64,000 nt of DNA from positions 74,828 to 138,827 of the forward strand of contig NZ_FRAC01000019.1 of the NCBI RefSeq assembly GCF_900142215.1, given 5' to 3'. The notes beneath the pieces are model-generated. The model was not told the origin of the DNA. It worked only from the letters and a program-made list of their open reading frames with translations, and ran no database searches. Position numbers and translations under genes: made by a program. This DNA comes from Anaerocolumna jejuensis DSM 15929. GTDB lineage: Bacteria > Bacillota > Clostridia > Lachnospirales > Lachnospiraceae. Below, piece after piece: positions 52,666 to 61,227 of the stretch; the stretch's first letter is position 1, and the number at the start of each line of letters is the position of its first letter.

Positions 52666-53865
52666 CTAACCCTCTGTCTTATTTTTATAGGCCTGTTTCT
52701 CCTGATACATCAATACATCGATCTGTTTTAGAAATTCTTCCGCACTCATGTGCAAATGATGGTCATACACAGCATACCCCATACTGAATCCAAGAGAGTA
52801 AAGGCGGGAATCCGATTGGTTATACCTCTCAAGACAGCTTTTTATTCTGCAGACCATCGCTTCCAAAACGCTCATATTTGATATATCCAAAACGAGACAA
52901 AACTCATCACCGCCAAATCTGGCGATAAAATCATTCCTGCCAAGGCAGCTTTTAAGTAGTTTTGCCGCAGTTCCCAAGGCCTGGTCACCGATGTCATGGC
53001 CATATGTATCATTAATCAGTTTAAAATCATTAATATCAACCAATATTGCTGAAAATACTTTTCCCGCAATACTCGCTTTCACTTTCTTCTTTAAATACTT
53101 ATCAAGCTTTTTCCGGTTGTTTACATTTGTCAGATGGTCTGTGTACATGCTGTGATTCTGAATATTCAAAAATACAACAAGCAGAGAAAGAACAACGCTG
53201 TTGAGCATCAGGGAGGTTCCATAGAATCTTATTTGCAGAAGGATGCTGATAGTCGGAGGAATTGCAAAAAATAAGAGTGACAGGAAACTCTTTTTGTCCA
53301 GTCTTCTGCGGTTTATCAAGGTTATTGCAAAAGCCGCAAAAATTAATGAAATTGTAATTAAAACAGGGAGCCAAAAGTATGGCCCTCTATGGTATATATT
53401 ATCCGAATCAATATAGTAAAACCACCCGAAAAATTGAGAAACTATCAAAGTCCCGGCATTAAACACGTTAATGATACACAGAGGGTAAATCAGCTGTCTG
53501 ACCTTCCTTTCATCACGAAACACCTGATAATGGACGTATACTACCCACAGTGAAGGTATAATGGGGTTCATCAAAAAAATAAGGAAATTCCCTAAAGTAT
53601 TCAATTCCGGATAGATTACAGAAGAATAGCCATCGAATCTGCTTAAGATATCAATGCCCAGCATCAAAACAGTAATGTTTAATATGGTTATATAAAGCCT
53701 ATCCTGCAAAGATTCTTTTTCAAAAGACCGCAATGCATGAAAGTAAATAATAAGAACAATCATAATAGAATATACATTTAAAAATATATTACTTCCCAGA
53801 CTCATTCCTCTTCTCTCCGTGTATATATTCTCCAAATCCCATAATTTTGCCGGCAACGAAAGCAT
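52666..53865 (-). CDS. Membrane diguanylate cyclase (GGDEF)
   Basis: A protein of up to 399 aa that makes cyclic di-GMP. The N-terminal half contains six or seven membrane helices (about residues 27-230); the C-terminal GGDEF domain (about 240-399) has the active-site motif RFGGDEF near residue 316 and the ILVDINDFKLINDTYGHDIGDQAL start. No I-site RxxD is obvious five residues before the GGDEF motif, so product inhibition may be weak. The ATG at 53865 has GGAG upstream; a second at 53805 has GAGGA adjacent. The gene is alone, with terminators on both sides. Confidence 0.88.
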   Translation of the reverse strand: MLSLPAKLWDLENIYTERRGMSLGSNIFLNVYSIMIVLIIYFHALRSFEKESLQDRLYITILNITVLMLGIDILSRFDGYSSVIYPELNTLGNFLIFLMNPIIPSLWVVYVHYQVFRDERKVRQLIYPLCIINVFNAGTLIVSQFFGWFYYIDSDNIYHRGPYFWLPVLITISLIFAAFAITLINRRRLDKKSFLSLLFFAIPPTISILLQIRFYGTSLMLNSVVLSLLVVFLNIQNHSMYTDHLTNVNNRKKLDKYLKKKVKASIAGKVFSAILVDINDFKLINDTYGHDIGDQALGTAAKLLKSCLGRNDFIARFGGDEFCLVLDISNMSVLEAMVCRIKSCLERYNQSDSRLYSLGFSMGYAVYDHHLHMSAEEFLKQIDVLMYQEKQAYKNKTEG

Positions 53866-54008
53866 AACTGATGCTCCAAAATCTTATATGGTTAACTGCA
53901 ACATTATTATAATAAGGCTAGACCCATGATTTCGTCAACTAATAACATTTTTTTACAGGACATATCTTTATAAGATATGCATTCGAAAGATTCCCTGCTT
54001 TACATAGA

Positions 54009-54040
54009 AAAAACGTGAAAGTCACTACTCTCACGTTTTT
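54009..54040. terminator. Bidirectional terminator hairpin
   Basis: AAAAACGTGA and TCACGTTTTT form a 10-bp stem with a 12-base loop. It lies in the 418-bp gap between the cyclase and the zinc-ribbon gene; the rest of the gap holds repeat copy B and nothing coding. Confidence 0.7.
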
Positions 54041-54199
54041 TTCTAACTCAATCAATTAATTACTCCAATATATCTGCTTATCTGCTGCAATATTCCAAGG
54101 TAAAGTACACACTAACTGCCATGCCTTCCCAGTACACCGCAAGATTGGGCTTAGGATTTCGCAGGCACTTGCATGAGAATTGCCTCTTAATTTTCACAC

Positions 54200-54278
54200 T
54201 AATCCCTATGCCTATCATAAGCTTGCTTGTGATGCTGCTTAAATAGAAAGATTAAAAATGCAGCGTAGTTTTCAATCT
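54200..54278. repeat. Dispersed repeat, copy B
   Basis: Begins TAATCCCTATGCCTATC and ends TTCAATCT. It matches copy A (38041-38118) over almost its whole length with scattered changes and lies 5 bp past the stop of the zinc-ribbon gene. Confidence 0.7.
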
Positions 54279-54283
54279 ATCCC

Positions 54284-54583
54284 CTACTCAATATAAGTAG
54301 TCCACTTACCGCATTTATCACACAAGTATATGGCAAAGTCTAACGTATCATCTGCTGTATCCAAATCAAATGTAAATATTTTTCCATCCTCAATAAATCC
54401 TAAATCCCTGCGCCAAACCCAAAAACTTTCCGCTTCACATTCGGGACACTCAGAATCACATTTCCCAACATACTCAAAATCATCAACTGTTATCCCGTTA
54501 TTCTGTAAAAATTGAACTATGGCTTCTTCATAACCCGAATCTGAAAGCTCAATAAAATCTTCTAATTTCAAAAATTCACTCAT
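54284..54583 (-). CDS. Small zinc-ribbon-like protein
   Basis: A 99-aa acidic protein. Two cysteine pairs (CDSECPEC near residues 42-49 and CDKC near 88-91) suggest a zinc ribbon. No enzyme motif is recognised. It has no membrane segment. It is a standalone gene on the minus strand, preceded by GGAGGG about 7 bases from the ATG. Confidence 0.65.
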   Translation of the reverse strand: MSEFLKLEDFIELSDSGYEEAIVQFLQNNGITVDDFEYVGKCDSECPECEAESFWVWRRDLGFIEDGKIFTFDLDTADDTLDFAIYLCDKCGKWTTYIE

Positions 54584-54628
54584 ACACCCTCCTTGTATTC
54601 ATGGTCTCTTCCCGGCGATAATCCACCG

Positions 54629-55522
54629 TCAGCGTTCTTGCGGAAATAACCGTGCCTTTTCAAGAGCAGCTATATCCAGCTTTTTCATTTGCAGAAATGC
54701 CTCTGTCATCCGTTTTACTTCTTCTTTGGTTCCATTGGCCATAATGTCATTCATATTCTCCGGTACAATCTGCCAGGATACTCCGAATTGGTCCTTCACC
54801 CAACCGCACTGCTCGGCTTCGGGAACAAAGGAGAGCTTATCCCAGAAATAATCGATTTCTTCCTGGTCTTCACAAGGTATCATAAAGGAAAAAGCTTCAT
54901 TAAACGTAAAATCCCCGCCAAAGCCATGGTCCATGGCAATGAACTGATTTCCCCGGATATTCAGCTCGCTGTAATTTATTTTTGCCCTTTCATCCATAGG
55001 CTCTCCTGCCTTGTAATAGTTTACATAGCCCTTATTGCTCCCTTCAAAAACAGAAAGATAGTAATTAATGGCTTCTTCCGCTTTTCCGCACGCATCCTCT
55101 GCAAACAGCAAGCTTGGTCTTATCCTTTGATGTTCTTCTATTTTCCCGACCAGCATAAGCTGCCAGCTGAGGCCGTATTTGTCCTGAATCCAGGCATAGT
55201 GTTTGCTGAAGGGATACTCACCTAAAGGCATGAGCTCTGTTCCATCGGCAGAGAGACTGGCATATAGCCGGTCTACTTCTTCTGCATTACGGCAGGCTAC
55301 CATCAAAGAAATTGACGGGTTTAAGGCAAAGTAAGGACCGGCGCTGATTGCAGAAAATCTCATACCGGCAAGCTGAAAATCAACGGTTTGTGCATCGCCT
55401 GACGGAGTATCCGGAATTATGCTGCTGCTAATGATTCTTGAATCCTCAAAAAGACTGACATACCATTGTGCTGCTTCTACTGCTTCTTTATCGTACCATA
55501 AATGTGGAATTATTTTTTGCAT
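54629..55522 (-). CDS. VOC-family protein, tandem PhnB-like domains
   Basis: A 297-aa protein made of two PhnB/3-demethylubiquinone-methyltransferase-like domains (about 1-140 and 145-297). Each begins with a KI-or-RI-x-P-x-L-x-F pattern (IIPHLWYDKEAVEAAQWYVSLF and PSLLFAEDACGKAEEAINYYLSVFEG) and each carries a WQLM or WQIVP strand after YGLS or FGVS. The family binds metal or small molecules, with no firm reaction for this subgroup. A good AGGAGG ribosome site is present. It stands alone. Confidence 0.83.
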   Translation of the reverse strand: MQKIIPHLWYDKEAVEAAQWYVSLFEDSRIISSSIIPDTPSGDAQTVDFQLAGMRFSAISAGPYFALNPSISLMVACRNAEEVDRLYASLSADGTELMPLGEYPFSKHYAWIQDKYGLSWQLMLVGKIEEHQRIRPSLLFAEDACGKAEEAINYYLSVFEGSNKGYVNYYKAGEPMDERAKINYSELNIRGNQFIAMDHGFGGDFTFNEAFSFMIPCEDQEEIDYFWDKLSFVPEAEQCGWVKDQFGVSWQIVPENMNDIMANGTKEEVKRMTEAFLQMKKLDIAALEKARLFPQER

Positions 55523-55630
55523 TGTTTTAACCTCCTGTTCAAAATTCTTATTATGGCTGTTGTTAGAATTAGTTTCGATAAATAGTGCTTTTCCTCCTTC
55601 AAAAGCCGAGACGGATAGGTAGCTGCTTTA

Positions 55631-56641
55631 TCAGTCCGATATCTGTATTTCTTTGGATTTACTCTGATTCCAGGCTATTATGCTTCCTATGGCAAAGGGC
55701 AAAAAGGTTGTAACAAGCCTGTATATGATTGCCAGGGAAATGGACCGTTCTCTCCCTATTACAGAAGAATATATAACAATAAAGACCGCTTCCAGAGCAC
55801 CCAGGCCGCTGGGAGCTGGAATCACACCTGCCAGCATATTGGTCAGAGCTGTAAAGGCTATCCATCCGACAGCCGACAGCTCCCCATACTTTCCGTAAAC
55901 CACAAAGGGTATGAGGTACCAGCAGGTAAATTTAAACAGATTCAAAAGGATAATTTTTATCAGTGTTCTTCCTTCCTTTAGCATTTCAGCAGAAGCCTCC
56001 TGCAAAAGCCTTGCCTGTTCTGTCAGGAAATCCACTTTTTTCTTTACCTTTTCATGACGTCCGCCCACCTTCACCAGCAAGGATAACACCCAGGCAGATG
56101 CCTTTGAGGGCAATGCGATAAATACGATTCCAGCTATGATTGCTGCTGTAATGGCAATTGCTGTTCCCATGTAAGGAAGGAGACCTCCTGTATATTCTCT
56201 GATGATTTTGTATAAGAGGAGAAACCCCGTAATGCCGTAAAGGGCAATGGTGATTTTATGCAGCATATATTGAACCAGGCTTAGTCCGGTTGCTTTTGCC
56301 GTTTCGATTCCGCCTTTATGAAGATAGTAGATTTCACCAAGCCCCGCTCCGCTGCCAAAGGTTGCAATACGCAAAAAAGCGCAGTAATAGGCACATTCCA
56401 AGGCTTTGAAAATAGAAAGAGGGCGGCCTTGAATTCCTGATACCTGCTTCACAACAGCTCCCTCTGCCGTCATATAACAAAGGGACAGCAGGACTATCCA
56501 TCCAATCTTATCTGCCGGAATCCTTCTCATTTCCTGTATTCCATCAATAATAGGCTTCCTGCATAAAAACAGGATTATCCCTATCAAAACCCCCGTCAGA
56601 ATTCTTTTAATTTTTTTATGACCGGAAATCCAGTTTTTCAT
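55631..56641 (-). CDS. Lysylphosphatidylglycerol synthase/UPF0104-type membrane protein
   Basis: A 336-aa integral membrane protein with eight or so helices and the family markers LRIATFGSGAGLGEIYYLHKGG (about 90-112) and the late PAPSGLGALEAVFIVIYS (about 268-285). This is the flippase-like half of MprF-type proteins, without a synthase domain. It may move lipids or isoprenoid carriers across the membrane. It starts 9 bp after a small protein gene in the same operon. Confidence 0.86.
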   Translation of the reverse strand: MKNWISGHKKIKRILTGVLIGIILFLCRKPIIDGIQEMRRIPADKIGWIVLLSLCYMTAEGAVVKQVSGIQGRPLSIFKALECAYYCAFLRIATFGSGAGLGEIYYLHKGGIETAKATGLSLVQYMLHKITIALYGITGFLLLYKIIREYTGGLLPYMGTAIAITAAIIAGIVFIALPSKASAWVLSLLVKVGGRHEKVKKKVDFLTEQARLLQEASAEMLKEGRTLIKIILLNLFKFTCWYLIPFVVYGKYGELSAVGWIAFTALTNMLAGVIPAPSGLGALEAVFIVIYSSVIGRERSISLAIIYRLVTTFLPFAIGSIIAWNQSKSKEIQISD

Positions 56642-56650
56642 GCTCTGATA

Positions 56651-56818
56651 TCACCCTAATTCAGCTTCATACTGCTTATTTTCTTTTGTACCGATTCTTT
56701 CCTCCCAAAGTCTTACTGCCTGGGCTTCCCAATCCTTTGCAAAACGGATGCACCTGGCACACAGCTTTACTGCAACTTCCGGTAATTGCAAATCCGCTGA
56801 CCTTGCTTCTGCTTCCAT
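56651..56818 (-). CDS. Small conserved-looking protein, 55 aa
   Basis: A short acidic and basic helical protein (EAEARSADLQLPEVAVKLCA). I do not recognise it. The ATG at 56818 is preferred because AGGAG lies 8 bases upstream; a further ATG at 56836 is in frame. It lies 9 bp before the flippase-like gene and probably shares its transcript. The 490 bp between it and the GNAT gene shows no supported feature beyond presumed promoters. Confidence 0.6.
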   Translation of the reverse strand: MEAEARSADLQLPEVAVKLCARCIRFAKDWEAQAVRLWEERIGTKENKQYEAELG

Positions 56819-57327
56819 GATTATATCTCCTCTCATGAATACTTCTCATCAATATGATGTTTCCGATTATCCTACATTATACAAAATTTCACACAAAATA
56901 CATTAGACAGCTTAAGAAAACTGTCCTAAAATGGGACAGATGTGTAAAAATGCTATATTCTATCACACTGAATTTAGAAAAAGGCATCTCCTTCAGTATT
57001 TCTTTCAAGGAAGATGCAAGGGCTCTTATGGTTAATTTTCCTCTGACAACTAATATCCTCCTCTCCCTCGAATATTTCAAATATATACCATTATACCATA
57101 GTTTTTTCTGCGGTGCAGATTGATTGCAGAGGTATGTTACCTGTATTTTGAAATTTGATGTAAAGATTAAATCACAGCACCTTTTAGTAAGTCCTGTGCT
57201 GCAGGCTGAAGACAAAGTCGATTATTATAGATTAGCATATAAACATGTGCATAAATAATCACTGCTATAATTTTATACTTGTTTATGGTATTATTTAATC
57301 AATCAGAATTTTATGGGAGGACAATCC

Positions 57328-57834
57328 ATGAATGTGGAATTACAGCGTGTTAAGTTAGAAGAAAGGGAAATTCTCAGTAATCTGCTGGAAAAATATGATT
57401 ATGAGTTTTCACAATATGACAATAGAGATGTAAATAAGCTAGGATTGTACGGGTATCAATATCTTGATTATTATTGGACAGAAAAAAATCGATGGGCATA
57501 TTTTATCATTGTGGATGGGAATTTTGCGGGATTTGTTATGGTTATAGATTTACCAGAAGTCGATGATAGAGCTACAGATTTTCAAATCGCTGAATTTTTT
57601 GTAATGTATAAATATCGACGTTCAGGTGTCGGTAAAAAAGCTTTTTTTAAGGTGTTGGATATTCACAAAGGAAAATGGCAGTTAAAACTACATCCTAAAA
57701 ATTTACCATCTGTCTATTTTTGGGAAAAAGTGATTAGTGATTACACAAACGGTAATTATGAATTAGTCAATTCATACCCTCGGACCGAGTATGACGATGG
57801 TACTTTAGCGGATGTTTTCTTTTTCAATTCGTAA
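57328..57834 (+). CDS. GNAT-family N-acetyltransferase
   Basis: A 168-aa acetyltransferase. The acetyl-CoA loop is seen as YKYRRSGVGKKAFFKVLD (about 98-115) after strand IAEFFVM, and the late WEKVI matches GNAT motif B. The acceptor is unknown. The ATG at 57328 is preceded by GGGAGG with 7-base spacing; an earlier in-frame ATG at 57313 overlaps that site. Confidence 0.85.
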   Translation: MNVELQRVKLEEREILSNLLEKYDYEFSQYDNRDVNKLGLYGYQYLDYYWTEKNRWAYFIIVDGNFAGFVMVIDLPEVDDRATDFQIAEFFVMYKYRRSGVGKKAFFKVLDIHKGKWQLKLHPKNLPSVYFWEKVISDYTNGNYELVNSYPRTEYDDGTLADVFFFNS

Positions 57835-57943
57835 AAAATTTGACAAATTCCTTTTTGGTTTATCCAAGGCATGAATCCTCTTTCCATTAGATTAAAATTC
57901 AATTATTACATATTTATAATTCAATAGTAACTCCATAGTCAGA

Positions 57944-57973
57944 AGTACGGGACCTTTTAAAAAGTCCCGTACT
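57944..57973 (+). terminator. Stem-loop downstream of the GNAT gene
   Basis: AGTACGGGAC and GTCCCGTACT form a 10-bp stem with a 10-base A/T loop, 110 bp after the stop. There is no T-run, so it may be a weaker terminator or a remnant. Confidence 0.5.
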
Positions 57974-58000
57974 GATTCACTATACGCACCAAACATTTAA

Positions 58001-58108
58001 TTTACAGACGATATTTTTAATAAATTTTCCGAAAAGCTCAAGTACGAAAGTGAAAATTTCTTCTTCGATCATTTAAGAGAGCTGATTGCATTTCTATACT
58101 CCAAATAA
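58001..58108 (+). pseudogene. C-terminal gene fragment
   Basis: A plus-strand frame encodes FTDDIFNKFSEKLKYESENF and 15 more residues ending in a stop; a TAA lies just upstream. It reads like the C-terminal end of a helical protein, but has no start. I cannot name the parent gene. Confidence 0.3.
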
Positions 58109-58141
58109 ACATTAAATAAACATCACATTCTGACATCTAAA

Positions 58142-59056
58142 TTAACTATCCAGATTCGTTTTCTTCCACTTCAGCACTAAAACAGCAATTCCAGCCAATA
58201 ATATAATTGTCGTGACAAGTCCACCCTCCGGACCAAAATCTCCTCCTGTGAGCAGCCTGGGTCCTGTTTGCTGCGCTTTAAAAATCTTTTCCCCATTCAC
58301 TGCAAAGCCGCTGACAGGAAGTCCATAGATATTTGCAAGAGCAAAATTCCAAGCAAAATGCAGTCCGCAGACTCCCCATATATTTCCGTTAAGAATGGCA
58401 TAACCGGCAAAAAATATACCCGATAATATCAGATTGGTAAAAGACAAAACAGTTACTCCGGAACTAAACAGGTGCAGAATGCCAAATATGACTGATGTGA
58501 TAGAAATCGCCATAATGGGCGAGGATTTCTTTTCCAGGCTCGGAATCAGCCATCCCCTTATTGCAATTTCTTCCGAGGCACTTTGTACCATCCAGCTTAA
58601 TGCTATCGCTCCTAAATGCAATACCATATAACCATACTCTATAGGATAATAGTTTAGTTTTATTGCCCCTGTGAGAAGTAAAATCAGGATAATTGCTGTT
58701 ATGGCACTTAGACCAGCCAAAAATCCAAAGGTATAAGATTTTAAAGGCCTTCTGGCTTGAAAACCAATAGACCTCACCTGTCTTTTTTCTACGAATTTTA
58801 CCCATGAAAAGAAAAAGGCTATCTGAGTAAGACAAACTATGAATCTCTTTAATGTAACTGCAGCCGTTTCACCAATATCCCCTATAGAACCAAGTATAGT
58901 TAGAACCGCCGATGCCAATAAACGGCCAAGCCCAAGTCCAATTAACCACAATAAAAAATAAGCAATAATCGTTAATGGAATATTATATTTAACCCTGCTT
59001 GTACTTGCTTGCCGGAATAAATCACTTTCTTTTAAATACTGATTACTATTTCTCAC
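58142..59056 (-). CDS. CPBP-family intramembrane metalloprotease
   Basis: A 304-aa membrane protein with seven or eight helices. The protease motifs are visible: SEEIAIRGWLIPSL (EExxxR-like, about residue 180) and FGILHL and LHFAWNFALAN (late His motifs). Such proteins process membrane substrates or act in bacteriocin immunity. The GTG at 59056 is preferred because GGGAGG lies just before it; the longer ATG-initiated frame (59155) would run through dispersed repeat copy C, which is unlikely to be coding. Confidence 0.8.
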   Translation of the reverse strand: MRNSNQYLKESDLFRQASTSRVKYNIPLTIIAYFLLWLIGLGLGRLLASAVLTILGSIGDIGETAAVTLKRFIVCLTQIAFFFSWVKFVEKRQVRSIGFQARRPLKSYTFGFLAGLSAITAIILILLLTGAIKLNYYPIEYGYMVLHLGAIALSWMVQSASEEIAIRGWLIPSLEKKSSPIMAISITSVIFGILHLFSSGVTVLSFTNLILSGIFFAGYAILNGNIWGVCGLHFAWNFALANIYGLPVSGFAVNGEKIFKAQQTGPRLLTGGDFGPEGGLVTTIILLAGIAVLVLKWKKTNLDS

Positions 59057-59080
59057 TTGACCTCCCAAACATTTATCAGC

Positions 59081-59158
59081 TAAACCCCATCCATATCGCA
59101 TTGAGCATACGATAATGCTGAAATAGAAATTTGAAAAATGCACCGCATTTTCCAATCC
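59081..59158. repeat. Dispersed repeat, copy C (diverged)
   Basis: Begins TAAACCCCATCCATATCG and ends TCCAATCC. It aligns end to end with copies A and B with more changes and contains a small palindrome AAAATGC-ACC-GCATTTT. It lies between the CPBP protease and the TetR gene. Confidence 0.55.
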
Positions 59159-59190
59159 ATACTCTTACACCATGCAGCAAGCCTGGAGCA

Positions 59191-59871
59191 CTAAATTGTA
59201 ACTGTTATCTCATAGGCATGGGACAACGCATCAATAACAACTTTTTTGGCAGCTTCTTCTGTTATTTCTTCTTGTACCTCGAACGCATTATAGGGAAGGT
59301 CCATGGTCCACCATGAAATCGATTCTATAATAAATCTTGCTGCCAATTTCAAATCTTCTATTTTCCTAATATCCCCATGTTTTTCAAACAGCTTTAAATA
59401 TTCATAGACACTCGTAAAAAAGTGAGACCTGAATTGCCGGTAAAGCTCAACATATTCTTCATGTACATCTGTGTTTTTTTCGAAAATCAGACATCCTCTG
59501 GAATATTTTTCAATAGTATCAAAGGCATTGGATAACATGTTTTTGAAATTATATCCTGCGGGAATTTCTTCTTTATGCTTATCAAATTCTTTTGAATTAT
59601 TTATTAATACGGAATGAATTTCTTCTTCCAGACCTGTAAAGTCCTTTTCGGTAATCGGCAAGCTGAAGGAACTGTTAATGTACCCGGGAGATATGATACA
59701 TTTAATAACAAATCCATACACTGCTTCTTTGCTTTCAAATAAATTATACATACTGCCAACAGCGATTCCGGCAGCCTTTGCTATCTGATTCATCTGGGTC
59801 CTTGTATAACCCTGTTTAATAAACATACTGCTCGCCCCATCGAATATTTTATATAACCGCTCATCTGTCAT
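59191..59871 (-). CDS. TetR-family transcriptional regulator
   Basis: A 226-aa repressor: N-terminal helix-turn-helix (about 20-50; MNQIAKAAGIAVGSMYNLF, then ESKEAVYGFV) and a helical ligand-binding domain. It overlaps the stop of the acyltransferase gene by 4 bp and is co-transcribed behind it. The operator at 61015-61049 upstream of the acyltransferase promoter is its likely target, giving autoregulation. Confidence 0.88.
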   Translation of the reverse strand: MTDERLYKIFDGASSMFIKQGYTRTQMNQIAKAAGIAVGSMYNLFESKEAVYGFVIKCIISPGYINSSFSLPITEKDFTGLEEEIHSVLINNSKEFDKHKEEIPAGYNFKNMLSNAFDTIEKYSRGCLIFEKNTDVHEEYVELYRQFRSHFFTSVYEYLKLFEKHGDIRKIEDLKLAARFIIESISWWTMDLPYNAFEVQEEITEEAAKKVVIDALSHAYEITVTI

Positions 59872-60998
59872 GAGTACCCTCCCCTTTTCCTTATGCTTAT
59901 AACCTTATCTTTTCCTCTATTATAAATCACACATACAAGGATTGTCACGAAATAAGACATACTTACTATAAGAAAAAATTGCAGATATGGATTTATCTCA
60001 ATTTTAAATATTTCAAATGCTATAAAAATCATAATTGGCATATGTACAATATAAAGCTGAAAAGATATCTTATTTAGAAAAGATAAAATTTTACTTTTCA
60101 TTGCAGGAATGCAGGTATGGCCTATTCCCAAAACAGAAAAGCTTATTAACAGCCTGACAAGCTTTGCGGCATAGCCACGGACACTGTACATTTCATCAAT
60201 TGTATCAAAATGGCAGCCCACTTCCCAGTAGTAAAACAGTATTAATAAAACTGCCGATATAAAAGTGTATCCATACTTATCACGATCCAAAGCCTTTTGA
60301 ATCCTGTCATCCGTTGCAAAGAAATAACCCATAACAAATACATATAAATATCCGATTGGATTTCTTTCTCCTGAAAATGGGAAGAGCCAGAACAGTAACG
60401 GATATGGCAGGCAGATTACTAACAACATCATAGGTTTTGTCATAAATTCTATTGCTTTATTATAATGTTTATTTTGTATTATGCAAGCCCATTTCTTAAA
60501 AAATGGCAGGCACACCAATGTAAATACAAACAGATAAAGCAAAAACCATAAATGCATCGGCCCGAACCCGGTTGTCGTTGCCTCCATATTTTCTGATACG
60601 GAGGTGAAAAATAATCTTATTTGCTCCATAAAGGATTGCTTTCTTCCAATACTTAATCCATATAAATAAGATGTGACTGGGTTTAAAAACACGCACCCCA
60701 ATATCATTGGAATCAAAATCTTTGATACCCTTGTTTTCAGTATGCTGCCTGCACTTCTTTGTTTCATTGAATAAAACAAAGCCATACCTGATATCAGAAA
60801 GAGTATTACCATATGCCATCTTGCTAAAAACATTTGAATATATTTGCAGAATATCAACTCTGTATCAGCTCTTGCAAAAATAACAATGTCTTTGTTTAAA
60901 ATAAACATATCGCAAACATGATAAAAAATAATACTTATAACTACAATAGCGCGAATCCAATCTAAGTCATACCTTCTTTTTGCCTTAATATTTTCCAT
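59868..60998 (-). CDS. Acyltransferase family 3 membrane protein (MdoC/OafA-like)
   Basis: A 376-aa protein with about ten membrane helices and the family motifs RYDLDWIRAIVVISIIFYHVC near the start and the LWFLLYLF segment near residue 155. It transfers acyl groups to cell-surface glycans or small molecules, and the MdoC-like group acts on glucans. The ATG at 60998 has GGAGG 6 bases upstream; an ATG at 61034 in the same frame falls inside the operator palindrome. It is the first gene of a two-gene operon with TetR. Confidence 0.85.
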   Translation of the reverse strand: MENIKAKRRYDLDWIRAIVVISIIFYHVCDMFILNKDIVIFARADTELIFCKYIQMFLARWHMVILFLISGMALFYSMKQRSAGSILKTRVSKILIPMILGCVFLNPVTSYLYGLSIGRKQSFMEQIRLFFTSVSENMEATTTGFGPMHLWFLLYLFVFTLVCLPFFKKWACIIQNKHYNKAIEFMTKPMMLLVICLPYPLLFWLFPFSGERNPIGYLYVFVMGYFFATDDRIQKALDRDKYGYTFISAVLLILFYYWEVGCHFDTIDEMYSVRGYAAKLVRLLISFSVLGIGHTCIPAMKSKILSFLNKISFQLYIVHMPIMIFIAFEIFKIEINPYLQFFLIVSMSYFVTILVCVIYNRGKDKVISIRKRGGYS

Positions 60999-61014
60999 TA
61001 AAAACCTCCAGCGA

Positions 61015-61049
61015 TTATTATATGAATGAATCATTCATTCATATAATAA
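61015..61049. promoter_or_regulatory. Perfect 16+16 bp TetR operator
   Basis: TTATTATATGAATGAA and its exact inverse flank a 3-base spacer. The -10 (TATTAT, minus strand) lies inside it. A TetR-type repressor bound here would block the acyltransferase-TetR operon. Confidence 0.85.
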
Positions 61050-61070
61050 CATAGTTTTTTGATTTGTAAA
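61043..61070 (-). promoter_or_regulatory. Promoter of the acyltransferase-TetR operon
   Basis: On the minus strand TTTACA (61070-61065) and TATTAT (61048-61043) are separated by 16 bases, with the -10 covered by the operator. Confidence 0.65.
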
Positions 61071-61165
61071 GCAGTTGAATTAAAAAAATTATTTCTGCCA
61101 TTATAAAAATATCGTTTGCACATTATTATCCATAAACATTTGCTGTCCGAATTTTTTTGAAAAAA

Positions 61166-61214
61166 GGGCAATTATTGAGCCGGAATTTGTAATTTCTGAC
61201 CTCAATTATTGCCC
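61166..61214 (-). terminator. Terminator of the MFS gene
   Basis: A 14-bp stem (GGGCAATAATTGAG against CTCAATAATTGCCC on the minus strand) encloses a 21-base loop and is followed by TTTTTTC, 14 bp after the stop. Confidence 0.85.
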
Positions 61215-61227
61215 GATTTAATCAAAA

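Noticed and set aside
56889..57215. 108-codon minus-strand frame between the flippase-like and GNAT genes
   Set aside because: No ribosome site and no recognisable motif; overlapping frames on the other strand are equally open.
58142..59155. Longer 337-residue form of the CPBP protease
   Set aside because: Its first 30 residues would be translated from dispersed repeat copy C, while a GTG with GGGAGG lies at 59056.
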